Positions 17,393-26,055 of a DNA stretch of 64,000 nt are shown here, piece after piece. This DNA comes from Bacteroidota bacterium. GTDB lineage: Bacteria; Bacteroidota; Bacteroidia; Bacteroidales; FEN-979. The position numbers and the translations under genes are program-made. Where the stretch lies: assembly GCA_026391715.1 (NCBI GenBank), contig JAPLDO010000233.1:17033-81032 (forward strand), read 5' to 3'. Below the pieces are notes generated by a model. The model saw only the letters and a list, made by a program, of their open reading frames with translations. It was not told where the DNA came from and ran no database searches. Position 1 is the first letter of the stretch. Every line of letters begins with the position of its first letter.

Positions 17393-18220
17393 ATGATGAA
17401 TAAAAACAATATTCTGACAACTTTCTCTAAAATTCGTTTTTTAATTCTGATCTCTTTTATTGCCAATCCAACTTTTGGGCAAGGGCTTACAGGTAAAGTA
17501 AAATCATTTAGAGACTCATATTTTTCTGTTCATGAAATATTCGGAAAAATAAAAAAAGGAACGAAATTAAATGATTCTGTTTATCATGATCAGTTTGTTA
17601 CTTTCGACCAAAACGGAAATGTAACGGAGGCGATTGACTATAATTTTGATGGGACTATATTCTGCAAATATACTGGACGAAATGATTATAGGAACAATAA
17701 CACTGAATCTATATTTGTACGATTTGATTCAAAATTAATTATTGATAAAACACCATTCCTTCTCGCGTCGGTAAAATACCCTTCGGGAGAAATGTGCGAA
17801 ATGGCATATAAAAATGATTTAAAGGGTCGCCCCATTGAAGAAACCATCTTTGATCTGATGGGGAGCGTATTATTTACGATAATCATCAAAAGAGATGAAA
17901 ACGGAAACCCATTGGAATATAATTTCTCCGACGGGGTTGTTTATCTTTTTAAATATGACAACCATGGAAACAGAGTTGAATTGATTTTCCGCTCCTCCAC
18001 CGGCAAGACTTCTATAACAACTTATAAAAACGATGTCTCTGGAAACATGATCGAAGAGAATATAAACGATTTTTTTAAATCATCATATAAATTTCATGAT
18101 GAACACAACACGTATAAATATCTGTATGACAAGCAAGGCAATTGGATAGAGAGGACAGATTACGAACATGATATTCCGCAAAGAATAGTTGTAAGAACCA
18201 TTGAGTATTTATCTGATTGA
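17393..18220 (+). CDS. Secreted YD/RHS-repeat-like protein of unknown function
   Basis: A protein of 275 residues (or 274 from the second Met). It has a signal peptide to about 29 (ANPTFGQ) and then repeated short units of the type F-D-x-N-G-N-x-x-E and Y-D-N-H-G-N-x-V-E (FDQNGNVTEAIDYN, RDENGNPLEY, YDNHGNRVELIF, NDVSGNMIEE, YDKQGNWIERTDY). The spacing of about 25 residues matches YD-repeat/RHS-like beta structures. Full RHS proteins exceed 1,000 residues and carry a toxin; this one is short, so it is a stand-alone secreted repeat protein. It precedes the FIST gene by 51 bp on the same strand, but a separate -7 box lies between. No function can be assigned. Confidence 0.6.
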   Translation: MMNKNNILTTFSKIRFLILISFIANPTFGQGLTGKVKSFRDSYFSVHEIFGKIKKGTKLNDSVYHDQFVTFDQNGNVTEAIDYNFDGTIFCKYTGRNDYRNNNTESIFVRFDSKLIIDKTPFLLASVKYPSGEMCEMAYKNDLKGRPIEETIFDLMGSVLFTIIIKRDENGNPLEYNFSDGVVYLFKYDNHGNRVELIFRSSTGKTSITTYKNDVSGNMIEENINDFFKSSYKFHDEHNTYKYLYDKQGNWIERTDYEHDIPQRIVVRTIEYLSD

Positions 18221-18233
18221 TACTTGAAATGTG

Positions 18234-18241
18234 TATTTTTG
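18234..18241 (+). promoter_or_regulatory. -7 promoter element for the FIST-kinase unit
   Basis: TATTTTTG matches TAnnTTTG and ends 30 bp before the FIST ATG at 18272, just after the stop of the preceding gene. No convincing -33 partner was found. Confidence 0.35.
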
Positions 18242-18271
18242 TTCATAAGTATTCCATTTAATATCTAACCC

Positions 18272-19402
18272 ATGAAAATCAAAACAATCACTACCGATTC
18301 CATCAGCGATTTTTCCCGGCAGTTCATCAACAGGACGAGCGATGGATTCAAACCCAATACAGCCATCATTTTTGCTTCAGTTGAGATGAATCTTCAGGAA
18401 ATGATTCGGTTCCTGAAGGATAATCAGGTACAGGTATTTGGCTGTAGTTCGTGCGGGGAAATTTTATATGATCAGGCAGATCAGATAATTTCCGAAGGCG
18501 GGCTTGTGTGTATGTTATTGGAACTAACGCCCGCCGCTTATGAGATAAAGAGATTTGCTAAGAATGATTTGTCATCTTTTGACCTCGGTAAAACTGTTGG
18601 CGACTGGGCAAATTCGGTTTTTCAGAAACCGGCGATGCTTATCCTTGCCAGTGGCCTCGATACCGATGGAGAGCAACTTGTTAACGGGGTTCAACACGCC
18701 GCCGGTAAAGATATTACAATGTTCGGCGGATTGGCAGGCGATGATGCTCAGTTTAAAAATACTTATGTTTTTACTGAAAAGCAAATTGAAGAAAACGGCG
18801 CAGTTGCCATGGTTTTAGATACAGCTTTTTACGATATTCGCGGGCTTGCCACCAGCGGATGGGTTGGCATTGGCGCCGATAAAATCATAACCCATTCCGA
18901 AGGCAATATTGTTTATACAATTGATGATGTACCTGCACTCGACGTTTATATCAGCTATCTGAATATTAATGCCGGCGAACTACCCGAAATCGGTGTAGAA
19001 TATCCACTGCTTGTGAAAAAACAGGGATCGCCCGACGTTCTTCGCGCTGTGATTAATGTTGATCGCGAAAAGAAAGCGCTCATATTTGCAGGCTCTGTGC
19101 CTAATGGAGCAATTGTCACATTTTCCAGTTCCCCCGGATTCGAAATCATTGAATCAACCCGAAACAAAGTCATTGAATTTTATCAGCAAAACCAGGAAAC
19201 CGACATGCTTATCCTTTTCTCATGTATGGCAAGACACAATGCACTGGGTCCCACTATTTCCGAAGAAATTGAAAATGCCTGGCAAAATTGGAAAAAACCA
19301 CTGATTGGTTTCTTTACGTATGGGGAAATAGGCAGTAATTATAATAATTCCTGCGATTTTCATAATGAAACCTTCACTATGGTTTCTATTAAGGAAAAGT
19401 GA
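18272..19402 (+). CDS. FIST-domain sensory protein
   Basis: A protein of 376 residues with FIST_N at about 25-210 (AIIFASVEMNLQEMIRFLKD; VFGCSSCGEIL; DITMFGGLAGDD) and FIST_C at about 220-360 (VYISYLNINAGELPEIGVEY then PLLVK; LILFSCMARHNALG; IGFFTYGEIG). FIST domains are predicted to bind small ligands such as amino acids and feed signal-transduction proteins. There is no signal peptide or membrane segment, so sensing is cytoplasmic. The stop TGA is followed one base later by the ATG of a hybrid histidine kinase, so the pair is translationally coupled and FIST is probably the input module of that kinase. The ligand is unknown. Confidence 0.92.
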   Translation: MKIKTITTDSISDFSRQFINRTSDGFKPNTAIIFASVEMNLQEMIRFLKDNQVQVFGCSSCGEILYDQADQIISEGGLVCMLLELTPAAYEIKRFAKNDLSSFDLGKTVGDWANSVFQKPAMLILASGLDTDGEQLVNGVQHAAGKDITMFGGLAGDDAQFKNTYVFTEKQIEENGAVAMVLDTAFYDIRGLATSGWVGIGADKIITHSEGNIVYTIDDVPALDVYISYLNINAGELPEIGVEYPLLVKKQGSPDVLRAVINVDREKKALIFAGSVPNGAIVTFSSSPGFEIIESTRNKVIEFYQQNQETDMLILFSCMARHNALGPTISEEIENAWQNWKKPLIGFFTYGEIGSNYNNSCDFHNETFTMVSIKEK

Positions 19403-19403
19403 C

Positions 19404-21155
19404 ATGTCGCTTAAAATCCTTTCACTTATCGAAGATATCGGAAAACTGGAAACCAGCGAGGGAGAAGCCGGTAAAATCCCAGTCATTCTTGATGAATTGA
19501 AAAAAATCAACTCCGATTTTGATAAGATGACTTTCAAACACGAAAGATCAATCAAAGAAAAAAACATTCTGGCGTCGCTGCTTACTCACACCTCCATTGA
19601 CCTGAAAAGGGTTTCAGATAGCTTAAAAATCAGAGCCGAAGAACTTTCTACGGTCCTAACCACTATTCCGGCTTATGTTTACTTTAAAGACACCAACCTC
19701 AATTATATGATGGTTAACCAACCATTTGCTGAAATGATTGGGTTATCAACCAACCAGATAATTGGAAAGCAGTTGCAGGAAATCATTCCCGGTTATAACA
19801 ACAAAGATTATCTCGTTACGGAAAAAATGGTAATTAATTCCGGAACTGCTATGTACAATATTGAAGAAGAGGTTGTTCATCATGATCGTAAACGATGGGT
19901 GAATAGCAACCTGGCGCCCATAAGGAATGCCGTAAATGAGATAATCGGACTCATCGGGATTTCGTGGGATATAACCGACCGAAAACTTCATGAAGAAGAA
20001 CTTCGTGAAGCCAAAGATGCTGCAGAAGCCGGAACTCAGGCAAAGAACGAATTTATCGCCAGTGTTTCACATGAATTCCGCACGCCAATGAATGGGATTC
20101 TTGGCCTCGCAGACATCATGCGCAACAGCCCTTTAAATGCCGATCAGGATGATTTGCTGAAAGGAATCACAGCTTCTGCTCAAAACCTGTTGGTCTTGTT
20201 AAATGATGTTCTCGATTTTTCAGCTATCGAAGCCGGAAAGATGGAAATGGATTATCAACCCTTTATGCTTGACCGGGTTATGGAAGACATTTCATTGGTG
20301 ATGAAGATGAAAGCCGCTGAAAAATCACTGCAATTCGATATTATTATTGATGAAAAGGTTCCGAATTACCTGATTGGCGATTCCCAGCGACTGAGGCAGA
20401 TACTGATCAACCTTACAAACAATTCAGTTAAATTCACTGAAACCGGGCAGATCAATGTTTTTGTGAAAACAGTTGATAATACTGAAAATAAGGCAACGCT
20501 TCGTTTCGAGGTTACCGACACAGGTATTGGAATTCCTCCGCAGGCAATCAATTCACTTTTCCAGGTTTTCTCAAGAGTTAAACAAGATAAAACAAAACTT
20601 ATTGCCGGAACAGGCCTTGGTCTTTCGATATGTAAAAAACTTACCGATATGATGGGTGGACGCATTGGCGTTGAAAGCGTCTATAAAAAAGGTTCAACAT
20701 TTTGGTTTACGCTTCCTTTTACATTGACAACGCTACCGGGAAAAACCACGCCCAAAAAGGAATCCCCTGCCGAGAATCGTTTTGCCCGGAAAAAAGTACT
20801 TGTTGCCGAAGACAATGCCATTAACCAGCGAATCGTCAGTTTTCATCTGAAAAAAATGGCATTTGAAGTTGATCTTGCCAGCGACGGACAGGAAGCTTAT
20901 GAAAAATTTTGCGCCGGAAAATATGACCTGATTATTCTCGACATCCAGATGCCCAAAATGGATGGCTATCAGGTTGCCAAAGCAATCCGCAACAAAGAAA
21001 GAAACATAGCAAACCATTCGCCTATCATCGCTCTCACAGCTAATGCGATGAAAGGAGACCGGGAGTTGTACCTCGAAGCGGGGATGGACGGTTACGTGAG
21101 TAAACCATTCACTTACGAAACTTTAGAAGAAGCAATTAGCAATCTTCTCATCTGA
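19404..21155 (+). CDS. Soluble hybrid histidine kinase (PAS-HisKA-HATPase-REC)
   Basis: I start at 19404 (MSLKILSLIEDIGKLE), one base after the FIST stop, instead of 39 bases upstream inside it; length 583 residues. Order: coiled coil at about 10-80, PAS at about 85-200 (VYFKDTNLNYMMVNQPFAEM), HisKA with phospho-accepting His at about 223 (SVSHEFRTPMNGILGL), HATPase with N box (NLTNNSVKF), DTGIGIP and GTGLGLSICK, then a C-terminal receiver with phospho-acceptor Asp at about 512 (LIILDIQMPKMDGYQ). No transmembrane segment is present, so the signal must come from inside the cell, most likely via FIST. There is no DNA-binding domain, so phosphate must pass to an unlinked partner. Confidence 0.93.
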   Translation: MSLKILSLIEDIGKLETSEGEAGKIPVILDELKKINSDFDKMTFKHERSIKEKNILASLLTHTSIDLKRVSDSLKIRAEELSTVLTTIPAYVYFKDTNLNYMMVNQPFAEMIGLSTNQIIGKQLQEIIPGYNNKDYLVTEKMVINSGTAMYNIEEEVVHHDRKRWVNSNLAPIRNAVNEIIGLIGISWDITDRKLHEEELREAKDAAEAGTQAKNEFIASVSHEFRTPMNGILGLADIMRNSPLNADQDDLLKGITASAQNLLVLLNDVLDFSAIEAGKMEMDYQPFMLDRVMEDISLVMKMKAAEKSLQFDIIIDEKVPNYLIGDSQRLRQILINLTNNSVKFTETGQINVFVKTVDNTENKATLRFEVTDTGIGIPPQAINSLFQVFSRVKQDKTKLIAGTGLGLSICKKLTDMMGGRIGVESVYKKGSTFWFTLPFTLTTLPGKTTPKKESPAENRFARKKVLVAEDNAINQRIVSFHLKKMAFEVDLASDGQEAYEKFCAGKYDLIILDIQMPKMDGYQVAKAIRNKERNIANHSPIIALTANAMKGDRELYLEAGMDGYVSKPFTYETLEEAISNLLI

Positions 21156-21178
21156 TATTTCTCTATAATCCATTTTGC

Positions 21179-22597
21179 ATGAAAAGAAAATTACTCAATT
21201 ATTACTATCGGGTTTTGCCCTTTATTATCCTGGTTTTGCTTCTTCCGGTCAGCGGACTAACGCAGCATAATAAACCTGAATCAAATTCAGGTAACGAAAT
21301 ACCGGAAAAATTCTCACTGAAAGATCTGGAATACCGGACTTTTCGTTATTTCTGGGATCTTGCCGATTCGGTTTCCGGATTAATTCCCGATCGTTATCCA
21401 ACAAAATCCTTTTCCAGCATTGCCGCCACCGGATTCGGGTTATCTGCATACCTCGTTGGCGTTGATCAGCAATTTATCTCAAGGAAGGAGGCAGCGGCAA
21501 GGGTATTGAAAACTCTGCGATTTCTATACCAACTGCCGCAAAGCGCTGATAAAACAGGTGTTGCCGGTTATAACGGACTATTTTACCACTTTCTCGATAT
21601 GCGGACAGGGTTGCGTTTTAAAAATGTTGAACTTTCCACAATTGATACGGGGCTTTTAATGGCTGGTATACTTTCCTGTTTGCAGTTTTTTTCCGGCGAT
21701 ACAGAGGAGGAACGCGAAATCAGAGAGCTTGCAGATAAACTTTACCGTCGCGTAAACTGGAGCTGGGCATTGAATGGAAAAGATATTCTGAGCATGGGAT
21801 GGCATCCCGAAAGCGGTTTTATTGATAGTTACTGGTATGGATATAATGAAGCGATGATACTTATTATAATGGCTATGGGATCTCCCACTTATCCCATCCC
21901 CGCTTCATGTTGGAAATCCTGGACTTCAAAGTACAACTGGGCTTCATGGCAAGGCTATGAGCATCTGAATTTCGGACCTCTTTTCGGACATCAGTATTCT
22001 CATATTTTCATTGATTTCAGAAAAATCAAGGATGAATATATGCGGGCAAAAGGAATTGATTATTTTGAAAACTCGCGCCGCGCAACCCTCGCCCAGCGTG
22101 AATATTGCCGGTCAAATCCGCGTCGGTTTACCAATTACAGCGAGAACATCTGGGGATTAACAGCTTGCGACGGGCCTGGTTACAGAAAAGCCTTATGGAA
22201 AGGGAAAGAGATTGTGTTTGAAGGATACTCAGCCCGCGGCGCTGCCAATGATTACCTTGTTGACGACGGAACAATTGCGCCAACCGCCGTTGGAGGTTCG
22301 ATCGCGTTTGCTCCCGAAATCTGTATTCCGGCGCTTGAAGCAATGTATTATTTATATGGTGCAAAACTTTATCAGGAGTATGGTTTCAAGGATGCATTTA
22401 ATCCCTCATTTACTTTTGGAAAAGACAACGGAAAAGGCTGGTTTGACGTGGATTACCTCGGAATTGACCAGGGACCGATAATTCTGATGATTGCTAACAA
22501 TCGTTCAGGATTGGTCTGGAATCTGATGAAAAAGAACCCATTTATTGTCAAAGGCTTGAAAAAAGCAGGGTTCAAAGGGGGATGGCTGATAGAATAG
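21179..22597 (+). CDS. GH144-like secreted glucanase (glucoamylase_3 fold)
   Basis: A protein of 472 residues: signal peptide to about 29, then one (alpha/alpha)6-type domain. Family landmarks: LEYRTFRYFWDLADSVSGLI, SIAATGFGLSAYLVG, GYNEAMILIIMAMGSPTYPI, ENIWGLTACDGPGY, DDGTIAPTAVGGSIAFAPE and YLGIDQGPIILMI. GH144 contains endo-beta-1,2-glucanases, described from Chitinophaga. No lipobox is seen, so it is periplasmic or soluble-secreted. It starts 23 bp after the kinase stop, so it is probably co-transcribed with FIST and the kinase, an unusual partner for a glycosidase. A second GH144-like domain is encoded at 43810, with the same motifs but low overall identity. Substrate is inferred from family only. 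Confidence 0.8.
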   Translation: MKRKLLNYYYRVLPFIILVLLLPVSGLTQHNKPESNSGNEIPEKFSLKDLEYRTFRYFWDLADSVSGLIPDRYPTKSFSSIAATGFGLSAYLVGVDQQFISRKEAAARVLKTLRFLYQLPQSADKTGVAGYNGLFYHFLDMRTGLRFKNVELSTIDTGLLMAGILSCLQFFSGDTEEEREIRELADKLYRRVNWSWALNGKDILSMGWHPESGFIDSYWYGYNEAMILIIMAMGSPTYPIPASCWKSWTSKYNWASWQGYEHLNFGPLFGHQYSHIFIDFRKIKDEYMRAKGIDYFENSRRATLAQREYCRSNPRRFTNYSENIWGLTACDGPGYRKALWKGKEIVFEGYSARGAANDYLVDDGTIAPTAVGGSIAFAPEICIPALEAMYYLYGAKLYQEYGFKDAFNPSFTFGKDNGKGWFDVDYLGIDQGPIILMIANNRSGLVWNLMKKNPFIVKGLKKAGFKGGWLIE

Positions 22598-22816
22598 TGA
22601 ACGTCTTCAATTTTAATAAATATTAATTAGTATCCGGTTGTTTGCCAAATTGTCAAAACTAATTTTTCTTTACAACTGGTAGCTGTCTCTATTTTGTTTT
22701 GCTACAAACATTTCTTCGCTAAAGGCGCTGTTCCGTAGGAATGGAATGTTAAAACTGATTCTGGCATGCTCATTCCATTAAAAAAGTACTGCCAATCATG
22801 AGTTATAAGAACAGAG

Positions 22817-22850
22817 GTTAAAACTTTGTAATTTTGCCAAAAGTTTTAAC
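22817..22850 (+). promoter_or_regulatory. Inverted repeat embracing a -7 promoter element, upstream of the YgeY-like gene
   Basis: GTTAAAACTTT (22817-22827) and AAAGTTTTAAC (22840-22850) are perfect 11-bp inverted repeats. Between them lies TAATTTTG (22829-22836), a full TAnnTTTG match. A repressor bound to the repeat would cover the promoter. The start codon (GTG, 22868) follows 17 bp later. The rest of the 270-bp spacer contains only an imperfect AACATTTC/GGAATGTT repeat near 22710-22750. Confidence 0.5.
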
Positions 22851-22867
22851 TTATAAATCAATTTCCC

Positions 22868-24061
22868 GTGGATGAAATTCTATTTAAAATTAATGAATTG
22901 GCTGAAAACTACGTTGACTATACTTCCGGCAACCTTTCGGAACTTGTAAAAACCCGTTCATTGAGCGCGGGCGAAAAGGAAGTTGCCGAAGTTCTTGAGC
23001 GTCAGATGCGCGATGCAGGATTCGATGAAGTTCGTATTGATAAACTTGGTAATGTTATCGGACGCATCGGAAACGGAAAAAAAATTCTTGTTTTCGACGG
23101 ACATATTGACACCGTTGATACCGGAAACCTTGCCAACTGGAGTTTTGATCCATTTTCGGGTGAAATCAGAGATGGCTTTGTGCATGGTCGCGGCACAGTT
23201 GACCAGAAGGGCGGACCTGCCGCATTCGTAACCGCCGGACGCATTCTGAAGGAGATGGCTTTCGATAGCGATCTCACCATCTATTTCACAGGTACTGTAA
23301 TGGAAGAGGATTGCGACGGTCTTTGCTGGAAGTATATTGTGGAAGAGGAGAAAATCCGTCCCGACTGGGTTGTGATTACCGAACCAACGAACCTTAATAT
23401 TTACCGCGGACAACGCGGCAGGATGGAAATCCAGGTTTCGTTCCGGGGAATTTCATCACACGGATCGGCGCCCGAACGAGGGAAGAATGCTATATATCTC
23501 GCCTCCCGCGCCTGCCTGGAAATCGAAAAACTTAATGAACGTTTGAAATCCGATGATTTTCTCGGGAAAGGCAGCGTTACTATCTCGGAGTTTGTTTCAG
23601 GCAGCCCATCGCTTTGCGCTGTTGCCGACTATGCCCGTATCCACCTCGATCGCAGGCTCACCTGGGGCGAAACAAAGGAATCGGCAGTTGCTGAAATCCG
23701 CGAAATCGTGAAGGAAATGGATGCTGAAGTAACTGTTTTTCAATATGAGGAAACTGCCTATACCGGACTTCGTTACGGTATGGAAAAATACTATCCCACC
23801 TGGAAGATCGAAGAGGATCACCCCTTTGTGATCCGCGCTCAGGAAGCCTTTGCAGGCATCTTCGGGAAAGAGCCCATTACTGATAAATGGACATTCTCCA
23901 CAAATGGCGTTACCATCAATGGCTACTACGGAATCCCTTGTATCGGCTTTGGTCCCGGCAACGAAGTGTTGGCGCATGCACCCGATGAGAAGGTTCCGGT
24001 AAGCGATCTCATTGCGGCTTCAGCTTTCTATGCGGCTCTGGCATTTTATATTTCGGAGTGA
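22868..24061 (+). CDS. ygeY: M20-family hydrolase, YgeY-like
   Basis: A protein of 397 residues from a GTG start; no ATG is better placed. It is a di-zinc peptidase/deacylase of the M20 family: VFDGHIDTVDTG (first metal His and catalytic Asp), GRGTVDQKGG (bridging Asp), TGTVMEEDCDG (general base Glu and metal Glu), a dimerisation domain at about 180-290 (SFRGISSHGSAPERGKNAIY), and GPGNEVLAHAPDEKVPV (last metal His). It resembles YgeY, a hydrolase found beside XdhD-like molybdenum hydroxylases and linked by genome context to selenium metabolism. The PLP enzyme and XdhD-like gene that follow repeat that context. It hydrolyses an N-acyl or carbamoyl bond; the substrate is not established. Confidence 0.82.
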   Translation: MDEILFKINELAENYVDYTSGNLSELVKTRSLSAGEKEVAEVLERQMRDAGFDEVRIDKLGNVIGRIGNGKKILVFDGHIDTVDTGNLANWSFDPFSGEIRDGFVHGRGTVDQKGGPAAFVTAGRILKEMAFDSDLTIYFTGTVMEEDCDGLCWKYIVEEEKIRPDWVVITEPTNLNIYRGQRGRMEIQVSFRGISSHGSAPERGKNAIYLASRACLEIEKLNERLKSDDFLGKGSVTISEFVSGSPSLCAVADYARIHLDRRLTWGETKESAVAEIREIVKEMDAEVTVFQYEETAYTGLRYGMEKYYPTWKIEEDHPFVIRAQEAFAGIFGKEPITDKWTFSTNGVTINGYYGIPCIGFGPGNEVLAHAPDEKVPVSDLIAASAFYAALAFYISE

Positions 24062-24069
24062 TTGCTTAA

Positions 24070-24227
24070 TTGAGTCCACTCCGAAAAGTAGTGAAAAAAA
24101 TAAAGTTTGGCTAAAGCCCGGAATGTCAGCAACTTGAATTGCCACGACCTTAAGGTCGTGGCAATTGATAATCAGCTCCTTAGTTGGCTTTAGCCAAATT
24201 TTTCTTAGTTTTCAAAGTAGGCTCTTA
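24070..24227. mobile_element. MITE-like element (copy B) between ygeY and the PLP enzyme
   Basis: The ends are TTGAGTCCACTCCGAAAAGT (24070) and a degraded right end TTCAAAGTAGGCTC. Nested inside are TTTGGCTAAAGCC / GGCTTTAGCCAAA and a perfect 30-bp palindrome at 24137-24166 (half-site AATTGCCACGACCTT). TTAAT lies at both borders (24066-24070 and 24223-24227), a possible target duplication. It is 158 bp with no ORF. Any gene start called at 24165 would lie inside it. Confidence 0.8.
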
Positions 24228-24272
24228 ATTGCTTTAAATTATGAAGATAAAATCAAGATAGAAATCAAGAAA

Positions 24273-25547
24273 ATGTCCGAAAAATTTCATTTCGAATGTA
24301 TTGATTGCAAAGCTGAATATCCAGGCGATGAACTAATCTACCTTTGCCCTGCCTGTGAAAAGATAAATCAACCTGGTCAGCCGCCGCGCGGAGTTTTGAA
24401 AACTATCTATGATTATTCCTCCATCCGTGGAACTTATTCCCGCAAACGCCTGTTTAAAACATTGCAGCAAGATCATTTCCTGCCATTGCTTCCGATAGTT
24501 AGCTTTGGCAACTGGTCAAAGTTGAGAATAGGAGGGACGCCGTTGTATGGGATTGAGAAGATTGAGAAGATTGAAGGGATTGAGAGGATTGAAAAGTTTG
24601 AATTATTTCTGAAGGATGATTCGCAGAATCCTACTTTTTCATTTAAAGACAGAGCATCGGCGCTTGTTTCGGCATGGGCAAAGGAACATGGAATTGAAAT
24701 GCTGGTGGCGGCTTCAACCGGAAACGCCGGATCGTCTCTTGCCGGTATTTGTGCATCGCAGCGACAAAAGGCTGTGATAGTGGTTCCTGCAACCGCGCCA
24801 CTTGCAAAACTTACCCAGGTTCTCATGTATGGCGCTACCCTTATACCCGTGAATGGAACTTATGATGAAGCCTTCGACCTTAGTGTGAAACTATCGGAAA
24901 AATATGGCTGGTACAACCGCAATACAGCCTATAATCCACTTACCATTGAAGGAAAGAAAACGGTATCTTTTGAAATTTTTAGCGACCTCGGACAAAGGAC
25001 TCCCGACCGTATCTTTATCCCGGTTGGCGACGGAGTTATCTTTTCCGGCGTATGTAAAGGCTTCGAAGAACTGTTAATGCTTGGAATCATTGACCGGATG
25101 CCCATTCTCGTAGCCGTTCAGTCGGAAGGCAGCGCCAATCTTGTGCATAATCTGGAAACCGACCAATTCGTTTCTAAACCTTCTGTAACATTGGCAGATT
25201 CTATTTCTGTTGACATTCCGCGAAATTTTTTTATGACGAAACACTATTTTGAAAAGTATCGCAACGAATGGATCACAGTTACAGATAGCGAGATTATATC
25301 CGCCTCCGTATCACTCGCAAGATCGTCCGGAATCTTTTCCGAACCTGCTGCGGTTGCCGCCTTCGCCGGAATGCTAAAGTACAAGGCGCAGGGATTGATT
25401 CCATCCGGCGATCTTAATGTGGTTTTGCTTACCGGCAGCGGTTTGAAAGACCCAGCCGCTGCCCGGTCTCTTCTTTCAATGCCCGAACCGGTGAAACCGG
25501 ACATTTCAGCAATCGGGCATTTAATATCTGACCTGCTTCATTCCTGA
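24273..25547 (+). CDS. Threonine-synthase-like PLP enzyme with N-terminal zinc ribbon
   Basis: I place the start at 24273 (MSEKFHFECIDC); an in-frame ATG at 24165 lies within the MITE-like element and would add unrelated residues. Length 424 residues. A zinc ribbon (Cys9, Cys12, Cys25, Cys28) is followed by the fold-type II PLP domain: lysine Lys125 in NPTFSFKDRAS, phosphate loop STGNAGSS, and LLTGSGLKDP near the end. This family contains threonine synthase and diaminopropionate-ammonia-lyase relatives that eliminate or replace a beta substituent. Between ygeY and the XdhD-like gene its role probably belongs to that pathway, not to threonine synthesis. Residues 93-109 are a low-complexity GIEKIEKIEGIERIEKF insert encoded by a 9-nt repeat. 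Confidence 0.82.
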   Translation: MSEKFHFECIDCKAEYPGDELIYLCPACEKINQPGQPPRGVLKTIYDYSSIRGTYSRKRLFKTLQQDHFLPLLPIVSFGNWSKLRIGGTPLYGIEKIEKIEGIERIEKFELFLKDDSQNPTFSFKDRASALVSAWAKEHGIEMLVAASTGNAGSSLAGICASQRQKAVIVVPATAPLAKLTQVLMYGATLIPVNGTYDEAFDLSVKLSEKYGWYNRNTAYNPLTIEGKKTVSFEIFSDLGQRTPDRIFIPVGDGVIFSGVCKGFEELLMLGIIDRMPILVAVQSEGSANLVHNLETDQFVSKPSVTLADSISVDIPRNFFMTKHYFEKYRNEWITVTDSEIISASVSLARSSGIFSEPAAVAAFAGMLKYKAQGLIPSGDLNVVLLTGSGLKDPAAARSLLSMPEPVKPDISAIGHLISDLLHS

Positions 25548-25667
25548 AAAATTAGATTAAGCATATACCAGAAAGCGAAAAAAAATGTCACTTGCGGTGA
25601 TTATCCTACCTAATTACCGCATATTTTGCGGCGATACATTTTTTGTTGCGGAGAATAATAGATAAAT

Positions 25668-25810
25668 TTGAGCCCACTCAGAAAAGTAGTTAGAAAAATA
25701 AGAATTTAGCTAAAGCCCGGAATGTCAACAACTTGAATTGCCACTACCTTAAGTGGCAATTGATAACCAGATAGTTACTGGACTTTAGTCCAAATTGTTT
25801 GCTTTTCGTT
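25668..25810. mobile_element. MITE-like element (copy C), right end decayed
   Basis: It begins TTGAGCCCACTCAGAAAAGT and continues through TTAGCTAAAGCCCGGAATGT and the AATTGCCACTACCTT half-palindrome. Four bases of the second half are deleted. It runs to GGACTTTAGTCC and fades after TTTGCTTTTCG; no complete right terminal repeat is present. It occupies the left half of the 508-bp gap before the XdhD-like gene. Confidence 0.7.
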
Positions 25811-25870
25811 CTAAAGTCTGGAGAAATATGCCGCCATTTCAGGGCTGGTGATAGTCATGATTTGCAACAT

Positions 25871-25915
25871 CCGTGGGCTTTACCCACGGTTATTGATATT
25901 ACGCCGCTTTGCGGC
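25871..25915. repeat. Pair of small hairpins (second repeat type) upstream of the XdhD-like gene
   Basis: CCGTGGGCTTTACCCACGG (25871-25889) and GCCGCTTTGCGGC (25903-25915) are perfect short hairpins separated by 13 bp. GCCCACGG recurs at about 25967. Such GTGGGCTTTACCCAC / GCCGCTTTGCGGC pairs are common intergenic repeats in Bacteroidetes. Their position next to copy C makes this spacer a repeat landing site. The remaining 90 bp before the ATG show nothing else. Confidence 0.45.
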
Positions 25916-26055
25916 TGATTGCTGGGAAATACTTCACTGGTAAGAATGTGTTCAATCTATAAAATAACGCCCACGGTTCGTAGTCGGTACATTGGCTGGT
26001 CGCACAAAAAGAAAATTAACAGAGGTCTAATCAACTACACAAACCAATTAATAGC

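Noticed and set aside
24165..24272. N-terminal extension of the PLP enzyme
   Set aside because: It lies in the MITE-like element and its right flank; the zinc-ribbon protein starts naturally at 24273.
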